The translations under genes and the position numbers were made by a program. The notes beneath the pieces were generated by a model that was given only the letters and a program-made list of their open reading frames with translations, ran no database searches and was not told the origin of the DNA. A stretch of DNA of 49,693 nt from Streptomyces sparsogenes (GTDB taxonomy: Bacteria > Actinomycetota > Actinomycetes > Streptomycetales > Streptomycetaceae): positions 1 through 49,693 of the forward strand of contig NZ_MAXF01000234.1 of assembly GCF_001704635.1 (NCBI RefSeq). Direction: 5' to 3'. This document shows positions 25,586 to 33,696 of this stretch, piece by piece. Each line of letters opens with the position of its first letter. The stretch's first letter is position 1.

Positions 25586-25714
25586 GTGTCCGTGGTCGCA
25601 CAGCGCTGGGGCTTCGCCCGCCCCACCCAATTCACCCGGGCTTTCCGGACGGCCTACGGCATGACATCCAGCGAATGGCAGGCGGCAGCTCGCGACGCCG
25701 ACGCGACGGACTGA
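25586..25714 (+). pseudogene. C-terminal stub of an AraC-family regulator
   Basis: The last 42 codons of a frame read VSVVAQRWGFARPTQFTRAF followed by RTAYGMTSSEWQAAARDADATD and a TGA. This matches the second helix-turn-helix and signature of AraC regulators (I-A-x-R-W-G-F, then F-x-R-x-F-R-x-x-Y-G). The first helix-turn-helix and sensor domain are missing; a decayed IS5 transposase takes their place upstream. Confidence 0.75.
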
Positions 25715-25760
25715 CGCCGCGACTGACGCAGATCCGGCAGTGATGATTCCGATTTCTCGT

Positions 25761-25797
25761 ATGATCGAAGGGCTCGTCATTCAGCTTTGTATATGAG
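25761..25797. promoter_or_regulatory. Candidate LysR-box region upstream of lysR
   Basis: ATGATCGA (25761-25768) and TATATGAG (25790-25797) both recur, as reverse complements, in the divergent region at 27842-27873 between the amidohydrolase and hydrolase genes. Sharing two 8-mers suggests a common regulator, most simply the LysR protein itself. Confidence 0.4.
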
Positions 25798-25805
25798 GTC
25801 CCCCG

Positions 25806-26699
25806 ATGGAGCTTCGGCATCTGCGTTACGCGCTCGTCCTCGCCGAGCATGAGCATTTCGGGCGTGCCGCCGCGGCTCTCGGGATTCAGCAGCCGCCGCT
25901 GTCCATGCAGATCAAGGCGCTGGAGACCGAGGTGGGGGTGCGGTTGTTCGAGCGCACCGGGCGAGGGGTGCATCCCACGCTGGCGGGCCAGGCGTTTCTC
26001 AAGCGGGCCCGGGAGGCGTTGGACCAGGTGACGCTGGCTGCGCGGGAGGCCGCGGACGCCGAGCGCGGGACGTCGGGGAGTCTGGCCATCGGCTTCCTCG
26101 GCACCGCGCTGGGGGCGGTGATGCCCGAGGTCTTCACCGTCTACCGCGAGCGTTTCCCCTATGTGCGGCTTCAGCTGCGGGAGATGCCGAGCATCGAGCA
26201 GGTGGACGCGCTGCTGCACGGCGACCTGGACGCGGGTTTCGTGTGCGGTCCGGTGCCGCGCAGTGCGCGTGAGCAATTGACGACGATCCCGGTCGCCCGG
26301 GAGTCGCTCGTGGCCGTGGTGGCGGCGGACCACGAGTTCGCCCGGGAGCCGTTGCTTTCGGCTGCCGCGTTGGAGGGGCAGCCGCTGGTGGTTCCGGCGC
26401 GGCGGAAGGAGACGGCGGCGTTCGAGGCGGCGTGGGCGATGTGCCGGGCAGCCGGCTTCGAGCCGCAAGACGTGACCGAGGTGAGCGGCCTGCACACGCT
26501 GCTCGGCTTCGTGGCGTGCGGCCTGGGTGTGGGCGTGGGGCCGGCGGGCATGCGCAGGTTCCGCCACGTGGGCACGACGATCGTGCCGATCGAGGCGACG
26601 GACGCGCGCCTGGACATCCATCTGGCGTTCCGCGGCCGGGACAAGGAGAGGGTGCTGCGGAACTTCCTGGCAGTGGTGCGCGGTCTGACGCCGGTGTGA
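25806..26699 (+). CDS. LysR-family transcriptional regulator
   Basis: A 297-residue LysR protein of normal length. It starts MELRHLRYALVLAEHEHFGRAAAALGIQQPPLSMQIKALE, the standard LysR winged helix (residues 1-60), then has the linker helix and a periplasmic-binding-like effector domain (SLAIGFLGTALGAVMPEVF, VDALLHGDLDAGFV, VACGLGVGVGPAGM). This N-terminus is close to the BenM/CatM-type subgroup that senses aromatic acids. The ATG has GAGG about 8 bases upstream. The amidohydrolase and hydrolase genes just downstream share 8-mers with its own upstream region and are its likely targets. Confidence 0.92.
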   Translation: MELRHLRYALVLAEHEHFGRAAAALGIQQPPLSMQIKALETEVGVRLFERTGRGVHPTLAGQAFLKRAREALDQVTLAAREAADAERGTSGSLAIGFLGTALGAVMPEVFTVYRERFPYVRLQLREMPSIEQVDALLHGDLDAGFVCGPVPRSAREQLTTIPVARESLVAVVAADHEFAREPLLSAAALEGQPLVVPARRKETAAFEAAWAMCRAAGFEPQDVTEVSGLHTLLGFVACGLGVGVGPAGMRRFRHVGTTIVPIEATDARLDIHLAFRGRDKERVLRNFLAVVRGLTPV

Positions 26700-26770
26700 G
26701 CCTGCTCTTCGGCCCGGTGCAGGCTCACACCTCGATGCGATCGGCGCGCAGGGTGGTCGGCGATCCGGTG

Positions 26771-27742
26771 TCAGCCGAGGAGCCGGGGCAGCAAGCGGGT
26801 GGCGTTGCGGGTGGTCAGTTCGCGCCAGGAGGAGGCGCCGGCGGGGGCGGGTGCCTGGTCGACATCGTCGACCTGGGTGGCGACGATGTGCGGCGGGGTC
26901 CAGCAGTAGTCGCTGCCGTACAGGATCCGGTCAGTGCCCACCAGGTCGGTGAGGGTGGGGATCTGGCGGGGGAAGGGGGTGCCGGCCATGTCGAACCAGA
27001 CCCTGGAGAGCTGCTCCTGGAGGGTGGGGCCGTCGAGGTCGTAGCCGAAGATGCGGCGGCACAGCTCCATGCGGTCGGCGAGCAGCGGCAGCGCACCGCC
27101 GCCGTGGGGGAAGATCCACTGGATCGCCGGAAAGCGGCGCAGGACCCCGTTGAAGATCAGGTCGGAGGCGGTGCGGGTGGTCTCGAAGGGGAACTCCAGC
27201 ATCGGGCGCGGGCGGCCGATGGCGATGTGGTCGGCACCGCACGGCGAGGTCGGGTGGAGGAAGACGACCGCGCCGCGGGCGTTCAGCTCGGCCCACAGCG
27301 GCTCGAACGCCGGGTCGCCGAGGTAGCGGCCCTCGGCGTTGGACTCCACCGCGACGCCGTCGGCGTGCAGGACGTCCAGCGCGTACGCCGTCTCGGCCAA
27401 CGCGCCCTCGACATCCGGCAGCGGCAGCGAGGCGAACTGACCGAAACGCCCCGGGTGCCGTTCGGCAACCTCTGCGGCGAACTCGTTGGCCTCGCGCGTG
27501 ACGCGCCGGGCGGTGGCATCCGCCTGGCCGAAGTGGGTGCCGGGGGAGGAGACGGACAGGAACGCGGTGGCGATGCGGTGCTCGTCCATCAGGGCCAGGT
27601 GTTCCTCGGCGCTCCAGCTCGCCCAGGCGGCCATGCCGTCCGGGTGGATGAGGCCGGCGTCGCGAGCGGCGGCTAGGTAGGCGTCGGTGACGAAGTGGGC
27701 GTGCACGTCGACGAGGCTGCCGGGGGTGAGATCGGGGGCCAT
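26771..27742 (-). CDS. Amidohydrolase-2 family protein (ACMSD-like decarboxylase/hydrolase)
   Basis: A 323-residue metal-dependent TIM-barrel protein. It has the N-terminal HAH motif (residues 14-16) in VDVHAHFVTD, then FLHPTSPCG, WIFPHGGGALP with a further metal His, and RILYGSDYCW with the catalytic Asp. This set fits the amidohydrolase-2 group that includes ACMSD, gamma-resorcylate and 6-methylsalicylate decarboxylases. Start at 27742: AAGGAG lies 4 bases upstream. It converges with lysR and diverges from the alpha/beta hydrolase gene. A role in aromatic-acid breakdown is likely; the substrate is not determinable. Confidence 0.85.
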   Translation of the reverse strand: MAPDLTPGSLVDVHAHFVTDAYLAAARDAGLIHPDGMAAWASWSAEEHLALMDEHRIATAFLSVSSPGTHFGQADATARRVTREANEFAAEVAERHPGRFGQFASLPLPDVEGALAETAYALDVLHADGVAVESNAEGRYLGDPAFEPLWAELNARGAVVFLHPTSPCGADHIAIGRPRPMLEFPFETTRTASDLIFNGVLRRFPAIQWIFPHGGGALPLLADRMELCRRIFGYDLDGPTLQEQLSRVWFDMAGTPFPRQIPTLTDLVGTDRILYGSDYCWTPPHIVATQVDDVDQAPAPAGASSWRELTTRNATRLLPRLLG

Positions 27743-27841
27743 GGCTCCTTCTTCCGGGTCGGTCACGTCAGGGATCAGCCGGAAACGGCTGCGTGGGCGC
27801 CATCGTGACCCCGGCGGACACGCCCCCGCGGGGCCCATATG

Positions 27842-27873
27842 TCGATCATGAAAGGTCTTTTAGCTCTCATATA
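27842..27873. promoter_or_regulatory. Shared motif pair in the divergent amidohydrolase/hydrolase promoter region
   Basis: TCGATCAT (27842-27849) and CTCATATA (27866-27873) are exact complements of the two 8-mers found upstream of lysR. The 164-base divergent region is the natural place for LysR-dependent promoters in both directions. Confidence 0.4.
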
Positions 27874-27906
27874 TGGCGGGTGAAACCGTGGCGGCGGCGG
27901 CGTTCC

Positions 27907-28809
27907 ATGGCCGCCATGAACAACACCACCACGGCCCAGAGCCGAGAGACCGTATGGACCCACCGCACGGCGACGGTGGACGGAGTTGACCTGCACTATG
28001 TGCAGGCCGGAGACCAGAACGCGACACCGCTGGTGCTCGTGCACGGCTGGCCGGAGACCTGGTACGCCTGGCGCAAGGTCATCCCCGCCCTCGCCCAGCA
28101 CTACCGCGTCTACGCCGTCGACCTGCCCGGCCTGGGCGACTCGGCCGCCCTGGCCGAGCCGGGCATCCGCACCGCCGCCGCCCTGCTGGACCGCTGGCGC
28201 GAGCAGCTGGGCCTGGGCGCGGTGCACGTGGTCGGCCACGACCTCGGCGGCATGACCTCCTACGCCTGGGCCGCACAGCAGCGCGAGGAGATCCGCAGCC
28301 TGTCCGTCCTCGGCGTCCCCCTGCACGGCTTCGGCCTGCAGGAGTTCATCAACCGCGCCGGACTGTGGCACTTCGGCCTCTTCGCCGTCCCCGGCCTGAC
28401 CGAGCATCTGGCCGACGGCCGCGAGCGCCTGCTCCTCACCCACTTCTACGAGCACATCCACGCCGCGGACGCCGTGACCGAGGCCGACGTGGACGCGTAC
28501 CTGCGCAGCTACGGCCGCCCCGGCGGGCTGGGTGCGAGCCTGGCCTACTACCGCAACTACACCGCCGACACCGAGGCGTTCACCGAATACGGCCGCCGCA
28601 GCCTCGCGATCCCCGTCCTGGGCGTCGGCGGTGACCACGCCGGAGGCCCGATCCCCGAGATCAGCCTCGCACAGGTCGCGGACGACGTCCGGGGCGCCGT
28701 ACTCACCGACTGCGGCCACTTCCTCGCCGAGGAGCAGCCCGAGCAGCTGACCGACGTCCTGCTGGACTTCCTCACCGCCGTCGACAACAAGGGCACTGCT
28801 GAGCAGTAA
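27907..28809 (+). CDS. Alpha/beta hydrolase, epoxide hydrolase-like
   Basis: A 300-residue hydrolase. It shows the oxyanion motif HGWPETW (46-52) and the nucleophile elbow VGHDLGG with Asp112 in the nucleophile position, as in epoxide hydrolases and haloalkane/fluoroacetate dehalogenases rather than Ser esterases. A helical cap follows (about 150-220), and TDCGHFLAEEQPEQ supplies the catalytic His. ATG 27907 is used, with ATG 27916 possible; neither has a clear ribosome site. It is divergent from the amidohydrolase gene and precedes a broken MFS gene, suggesting a lost uptake-plus-catabolism unit. Epoxide hydrolase versus dehalogenase cannot be settled by eye. Confidence 0.85.
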   Translation: MAAMNNTTTAQSRETVWTHRTATVDGVDLHYVQAGDQNATPLVLVHGWPETWYAWRKVIPALAQHYRVYAVDLPGLGDSAALAEPGIRTAAALLDRWREQLGLGAVHVVGHDLGGMTSYAWAAQQREEIRSLSVLGVPLHGFGLQEFINRAGLWHFGLFAVPGLTEHLADGRERLLLTHFYEHIHAADAVTEADVDAYLRSYGRPGGLGASLAYYRNYTADTEAFTEYGRRSLAIPVLGVGGDHAGGPIPEISLAQVADDVRGAVLTDCGHFLAEEQPEQLTDVLLDFLTAVDNKGTAEQ

Positions 28810-28961
28810 GCCCCCCCGGGGCCGTCCGCAGCCGGGGCACGCCATCCACGCCATCACCGCACCGCCCCGGCCGACCGCCCGGGCGCGCCCCGGCAGCGCG
28901 GCCCCACATCCCCCTCTCGTCCCGCCACTCAGGGAGCCCACACCGCTGCCCGAAAGGGAGA

Positions 28962-30117
28962 ATCTCGTCCACCACCGCCAGCAGACCTGCCGCCGCCCCT
29001 GCCCGGCCCGCCCGCACGAGTGGTTCACGCACCCGCGCGTTCCTGCTCTCCGCCACGGCCATCGCGACCGTCCAGGCCGCCTCCACCGCCCCCACCCCGC
29101 TCTTCGCGCTCTACCAGCAGGCATGGCACTTCTCCGACCCCGTCCTCACCGTCGTCTTCAGCGTTTCCGCCCTGGCCCTGCTCCTCTCCCTGCTCGCCAC
29201 CGGCTCACTGTCCGAGCACCTCGGCCGCCGCCCGGTCATCGCCGCCTCCCTCGCCGTACTGGCCGTCGCGATGCTCATCCAGGTCCTCGCCCACGGCGTG
29301 CCCGAACTCCTCATCGCCCGCGTCCTGCAGTGCCTGGCCACCGGCACCGTGACCTCCGCGCTGAGCGCGTTGCTGCTCGACCTCGACGACTCACGCCGAC
29401 CCGGGGCGCGCCGCACTCGTGAATGCCGTGGCCCCGGTCATCGGCATGGCGGCAGGGGTCCTGATCGCCGCGCTCACCGCCGCGTACGTGCCCGACCCGA
29501 CGCGCACGATCCCGCTGCTGTTCCTCGCTCTGTTCGCGCTCCAGGCCGCCGCCACGGCAGTAGTCATCCCGGAAACAGCCCACCCCCACAAGGGAGCCCT
29601 CGCGGCCATGCGCCCACGCCTGGCCGTGCCACCCACCGCCCGCCGCGCCCTGGCGATCTCCGCACCACCGGTGGTGGCGGTCTGGGCGCTGGGCGGCCTC
29701 TACTCCTCCCTGGGCCCCCGCCTGCCGTCCCTGATCGCCCCGCACAGCGGAGCACTCACCGGCAACCTGGTCTTCCTCGCCTTCACCACCACCGCCGCCT
29801 GCACCGTGGCCGCCTGCCACGGCCGCCCAGCAGGCACCGTCATGCTCTGGGCCTGCAGCCTCCTGATCGCCGGGGTCGCACTGACGACGCTGAGCCTCCA
29901 ACTGTCCTCGCTGGCCGGGGTTATCGCCGGCACCTGCCTGGCCGGCGCAGGATTCGGCGCGATCATGCATGGTGCGCTGAGTCTGCTGCTCAGCGGGGTG
30001 GACGCCGGCGAGCGGGCAGGCATCGTGGCCACGTACTACACCATCGGCTACTTCTCGCTCAGCGTCCCTACCATCGAGTCGGTGTTCTCGCGTAGCCGGG
30101 TGGTCGACGCGTCATGA
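28962..30117 (+). pseudogene. MFS transporter gene, frameshifted and truncated at the 3' end
   Basis: The first half, in one frame, reads RAFLLSATAIATVQAASTAPTPLFALYQQAW, ending LLLDLDDSRRPG. The second half continues in the next frame as RAALVNAVAPVIGMAAG and runs to 30117. One extra G in the GGGG run at about 29402-29405 explains the break; it could be a real mutation or a sequencing error. No ATG, GTG or TTG is well placed after the AAAGGGAG ribosome site at 28953-28960. The last helix is missing: after GYFSLSVPTI the sequence turns into unrelated residues next to an IS scrap. This is a drug-efflux or sugar-type MFS protein of about 385 residues. Confidence 0.75.
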
Positions 30118-30126
30118 TGATCGACC

Positions 30127-30183
30127 GTGTTGCTGTGACTGGCCTACCTGGGACTGACCAACGCGTTCGCGTTGCTGCGTCAT
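30127..30183 (+). mobile_element. N-terminal scrap of an integrase-core transposase
   Basis: The frame reads VLL, a stop, then LAYLGLTNAFALLRH, which matches the conserved beginning of actinomycete integrase-core transposases (LAYLGVTNxFALLR). The in-frame TGA and lack of continuation show decay. It sits directly at the truncated end of the MFS gene and about 135 bases before the CoA ligase gene, so it probably marks a deletion junction. Confidence 0.6.
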
Positions 30184-30317
30184 CGTGCTCCGCGACACCG
30201 TCCAAGAGCCGGCGGAAACGGCCTGACGCCGCCCGAACCCCCCTGCGACGCCGGAGACCGGCCAATTCGCGCCAGCCATAATGGGGCGACGTTTCCCGGA
30301 TGAGACAGGAGCATCGG

Positions 30318-31862
30318 GTGGACATACCCGAGAACTTGACGCGCCGTTGGGCAAATCATGTGCGCGAGAAGGGGTGGAGCGAACGGACCGCGTTCCATGC
30401 CGACGGCCGGGCGTGGACCTTCGCGGAGGTGTTCGACGGGGCGGCGAGGGTGGCGGCCGGATACCGGTCGCACGGTCTGCGCACCGGTGACCGGGTGCTG
30501 CTCGCCTTGCCCGACAGTGTGGAGATGGTGTGGTGTCTGCTCGGCGCGTGGCAGGCGGGTCTCGTCGCGGTGCCGGTGAACGTCCAGATGAGCCGGGAGG
30601 ATCTGACGCGCGACGTGGTCACGGCTGAACCGGCGCTTGTCGTGGTCGACCCGGAGACCGCCGGGTGGCTCGGGGACAGCGGGCCGGCTCCCACCAGCGA
30701 GGTCGGTCCGCTCGTGGCGGCAGAGCCGGAGGAGGTGTTCGCCACGGGCGGGGACGCCGCCGCGCTGGCCGTGTTCACCTCCGGCACCACCGGGGCGCCG
30801 AAGTTGTGCTTCTTCCGCCATCGCGACCTCGGCGCCCCACGCGCGCCTGGCCTGGTGAGCGGACCCGACACCGTCGGGCTCTCGGTGTCGCGCATGTACT
30901 TCGTGGGCGGGCTGAGCGCGTCGGTGTTCACCACCCTCGAAACCGGGCAGGCGGCCGTGTTGTCGCGGCCCCGCGCGACCCCGGCCGCCGCGGTCGAGCT
31001 CATGCGCCGCCACAACGTCACCGTCCTGTTCGCGCAGCCGAGCTTCCTGGCGCGGCTGCTGCTCGAACCCGGCCATGCCGAGGTACTGGGCAACGTCCGT
31101 CAGGCCTTCTGCGCCGGGGAAGTGCTCACCGCGCGGCTGCGCGAGCAGCTGGTCCCGATCATGGGCCCCCGGCTGCTCAATACCTACGGCACGACGGAAG
31201 CCGGTGGCATCGCCGTCGGCCCGCCCGCGGCCTACGACGTGCCGTCGGCGGTCGGTCCGCCCCTGCCCGGCAGGCCGGTACGTGTCGTCGACGCCGACGG
31301 ACAGGAGCTGCCCACGGGCGGCAGGGGCGAGCTGCACATCCGCGTCCCCGTCGCCACCCGCGGCGTCGCCCGCGGCAGCCTCGGACCCGACATCCTGACC
31401 GACGTGTGGTGGCCGACCGGCGACCTGGCCTCCATCGACGAGAACGGTGTCGTGCACGCGCACGGCCGGCTCGACGACGTCGAGGTGATCGGCGGACAGA
31501 ACGTGGTGCCGAGCGAGGTCGAACGCCTGCTGGAGAGCCACCCGCGCGTGCTGGAGGCGGCGGTCAGCTCCGTGCGGCGCCCGGCCGGGGATACGAGCCT
31601 GCGCGCCTACGTCGTCGCCGCCGCGGCACCCGGTTCGCCCGGCGAAGGGCCGGTGCGGGGTGACGACGCGCTCGCCGCCGAGTTGGTCGAGCTCGCCCGA
31701 TCCACCCTGTCCTGGTACAAGGTTCCGCAGGACGTCGTATGGCTGGACGCACTGCCCCGCAACGGCAACGGCAAGGTGCTGCGCAGGGTACTCCGCGCAC
31801 AGGGCGACGAGTTCGTCCAGCCCCATCGCCACTGTCCGGCGTCGAATGTGCCTCGAACATGA
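30318..31862 (+). CDS. AMP-dependent aryl/acyl-CoA ligase (benzoate-CoA ligase-like)
   Basis: A 514-residue ANL-superfamily enzyme. The P-loop is FTSGTTGAPKL (from residue 153; the usual final Gly is Leu), followed by a YGTTEAGG motif, WWPTGDLASIDENG, GRLDDVEVIGGQNVVPSEVE and the catalytic Lys486 in RNGNGKVLRR. Overall layout is closest to benzoate/hydroxybenzoate-CoA ligases. GTG 30318 is chosen because AGGAG lies 6 bases upstream; ATG 30300 is an alternative. It heads a same-strand block with UbiA and UbiC-like genes, so the substrate is probably 4-hydroxybenzoate or a prenylated derivative. This role is inferred. Confidence 0.85.
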   Translation: MDIPENLTRRWANHVREKGWSERTAFHADGRAWTFAEVFDGAARVAAGYRSHGLRTGDRVLLALPDSVEMVWCLLGAWQAGLVAVPVNVQMSREDLTRDVVTAEPALVVVDPETAGWLGDSGPAPTSEVGPLVAAEPEEVFATGGDAAALAVFTSGTTGAPKLCFFRHRDLGAPRAPGLVSGPDTVGLSVSRMYFVGGLSASVFTTLETGQAAVLSRPRATPAAAVELMRRHNVTVLFAQPSFLARLLLEPGHAEVLGNVRQAFCAGEVLTARLREQLVPIMGPRLLNTYGTTEAGGIAVGPPAAYDVPSAVGPPLPGRPVRVVDADGQELPTGGRGELHIRVPVATRGVARGSLGPDILTDVWWPTGDLASIDENGVVHAHGRLDDVEVIGGQNVVPSEVERLLESHPRVLEAAVSSVRRPAGDTSLRAYVVAAAAPGSPGEGPVRGDDALAAELVELARSTLSWYKVPQDVVWLDALPRNGNGKVLRRVLRAQGDEFVQPHRHCPASNVPRT

Positions 31863-32090
31863 ACACTCGGTTCGGCAAACACCGTGAGGACAAGGCGGCG
31901 TCCACGCAACGGCCTACTGCGCCGCCAACGAACCGATGGTCAGTCAGGAAGGCACCCAGGCCGACAAATTGAGGTTAACGGGACGAGATCGGCACGACGC
32001 GAACAAACGTGTTCAAGATCACGGGGAGACCGTGTTCAGCCGAGGTGGGCTTTCTGCGAGAGTCACGAAAATAGTCCTCGCACCGGTCAG

Positions 32091-33032
32091 GTGATCGACA
32101 TTTCCGCTCAACCCTCGCAGCAGAGCACTCGATACCGGTTTGTCGTGCCGAGCATCGCGGCGTCGGTCGTGCCGCATACGCCGAAGGCCGTCCTCCCCTA
32201 TCTGCAACTGGCGCGTATGCACGCGCCCATAGGCAGTTGGCTGTACCTCCTCCCCGGCCTGTGGGGGATCGCGCTCGCCTCGGCGGGGCTGCCCGACTGG
32301 CGCCAGGTGCTGCTGTTCACGGTCGGTGGGGTGCTGGTGCGCGGCTTCGGCTGCGTCGTCAACGACCTTGCCGACCGCAAGTTCGACGCCCGGGTGGCAC
32401 GTACCGTCGCGCGGCCGCTCGTGGCCGGTACGGTCACGGTCACGGGAGCGCTTGTCTTCGCCGTGGTGCAGGCGGTGGCGGGGCTGCTCGTGCTGGCTGT
32501 GGCCAGCGTTCCGGCGGCGGTGTTCGTCGCCGCCTCCTATCCGCTGGTGGTCGCGTACCCGTTCATGAAGCGGATCACCTACTGGCCACAGGCCTGGCTG
32601 GGGATGGTCTTCGGCTGCTATATCCTCGCGGGTTGGCTCGCGGTGGCCGGGAGGATCGAGACTCCCGCGCTCCTGCTCTTCGTCGCCGGTGTCTTCTGGA
32701 CGCTGGGGTACGACACGATCTACGCCCACCAGGACAAGGCGGACGACGTGCAGGTGGGGGTGAAGTCCCTCGCGCTGCGCCTCGGCAGGGCGACCCGGCC
32801 CTGGGTCGCCGGGTTTTACGGGGCGACCGTGGTCGGGATCGTGGCCGCCGGAGCCGTCGCCGATCTGCACTGGACGTTCTACGCGCTGTTTCTGCCGGGC
32901 GTGGCGCACCTGGCCTGGCAGGTGGTGACGGTGGACATCGACAACCCTGCCGACTGCCGGGACAAGTTCATGGCAAACCGTTTCTTCGGGTGGCTCGTGC
33001 TCGTCGCCATCGTTGCGGGGAGGGTCCTTTGA
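32091..33032 (+). CDS. ubiA: UbiA-family 4-hydroxybenzoate polyprenyltransferase
   Basis: A 313-residue integral membrane prenyltransferase with about nine helices. The two Asp-rich diphosphate-binding motifs are intact: NDLADRKFD (91-99) and GYDTIYAHQDKADD (206-219). The flanks YLQLARMHAPIGSWLYLLPGLWG, YPFMKRITYWPQAWLG and the C-terminal DIDNPADCRDKFMANRFFGWLV are those of true 4-hydroxybenzoate octaprenyltransferase from proteobacterial ubiquinone synthesis, not MenA or protohaem farnesyltransferase. GTG 32091 is tentative; GTG 32145 and 32169 also fit. It lies 44 bases before the UbiC-like gene. Finding this subtype in an actinomycete is notable. The symbol denotes the family, not ubiquinone synthesis. 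Confidence 0.88.
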   Translation: MIDISAQPSQQSTRYRFVVPSIAASVVPHTPKAVLPYLQLARMHAPIGSWLYLLPGLWGIALASAGLPDWRQVLLFTVGGVLVRGFGCVVNDLADRKFDARVARTVARPLVAGTVTVTGALVFAVVQAVAGLLVLAVASVPAAVFVAASYPLVVAYPFMKRITYWPQAWLGMVFGCYILAGWLAVAGRIETPALLLFVAGVFWTLGYDTIYAHQDKADDVQVGVKSLALRLGRATRPWVAGFYGATVVGIVAAGAVADLHWTFYALFLPGVAHLAWQVVTVDIDNPADCRDKFMANRFFGWLVLVAIVAGRVL

Positions 33033-33076
33033 GGCGCGGCCACGCGGTCGCACCGGAGTGACGGCGGAGGAAACAC

Positions 33077-33688
33077 ATGTACTCAGGCCCCTGGTCCGTG
33101 CGCACGGAGTCGCGCAGCCTGGCCCAGTTCGTGGCGCTCCTGCGGGAGCCGGCGAGTTTGGCCACCGAGGTGCTGGAGGAGTGGTGCGGTGCTCCGGTCA
33201 CCGCGGAGATCCGCCACCGCGCGGATGGCCAATTACCCGTCCCGCCGGCCGGGCGGACACTCGGCGGGGGTTCGGCACAGGCGGAGGGAGACCCCTTCTT
33301 GCCGCCGGAGCGGGTGGCCGAACTGATGCGGCTCTCGACGGGTGCCCGTGTGCAGTTCCGCACCGTTCACCTGCGCGCCGGGACCGAAAAGGTCGTCACC
33401 GCGAGCGCCGTCGTGGCGCTCGACCGCATAAGCCCCGAGGAACGCGCCGTGCTCAGCACCACCAACGCACCGCTGGGGCCCGTGCTGGCCGCGGGCGGTG
33501 GAGTGCGGCGCGTGATGGTCACGTCCGAACCGACCCACCTCGAACCCGCCGTGCGACCGCCCTGCGACGCCGACGCTCCCGTGCTGACCGTCACCGCACT
33601 CCTGTGCCGTGGAACCGTGCCCGTCAGTCTCGTGCGGGAGGCTTTCCTGCCAAGTCTTCTCGATCGAGACGCCGTCCACGACGCATGA
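33077..33688 (+). CDS. UbiC-like chorismate pyruvate-lyase
   Basis: A 203-residue soluble protein whose central and C-terminal parts follow the UbiC/DUF98 pattern: FRTVHLRAGTEKVVTASAVV ALDRIS, then APLGPVL, and at the end VPVSLVREAFLPSLL. By visual alignment with E. coli UbiC the catalytic Arg corresponds to Arg95 and the catalytic Glu to Glu188, both kept, along with the PLG turn (132-134). The Gly-Arg pair of the UbiC active site is not obvious. Such an enzyme releases pyruvate from chorismate to give 4-hydroxybenzoate, the substrate UbiA prenylates. ATG 33077 has GGAGG 6 bases upstream. Its position between ubiA and the FAD gene strengthens the call. Confidence 0.65.
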   Translation: MYSGPWSVRTESRSLAQFVALLREPASLATEVLEEWCGAPVTAEIRHRADGQLPVPPAGRTLGGGSAQAEGDPFLPPERVAELMRLSTGARVQFRTVHLRAGTEKVVTASAVVALDRISPEERAVLSTTNAPLGPVLAAGGGVRRVMVTSEPTHLEPAVRPPCDADAPVLTVTALLCRGTVPVSLVREAFLPSLLDRDAVHDA

Positions 33689-33696
33689 GGGATCCC

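Noticed and set aside
32091..33032. UbiA-like gene as MenA or haem O synthase
   Set aside because: The ITYWPQ and YDTIYAHQDK segments and the NPADC end are those of 4-hydroxybenzoate polyprenyltransferases. MenA and CtaB have different flanking motifs.
33077..33688. Reading the UbiC-like gene as a GntR/UTRA sensor domain
   Set aside because: UTRA and UbiC share a fold, so this was considered. There is no DNA-binding domain, the catalytic Arg and Glu positions are kept, and the gene sits beside ubiA, so the lyase reading is better.
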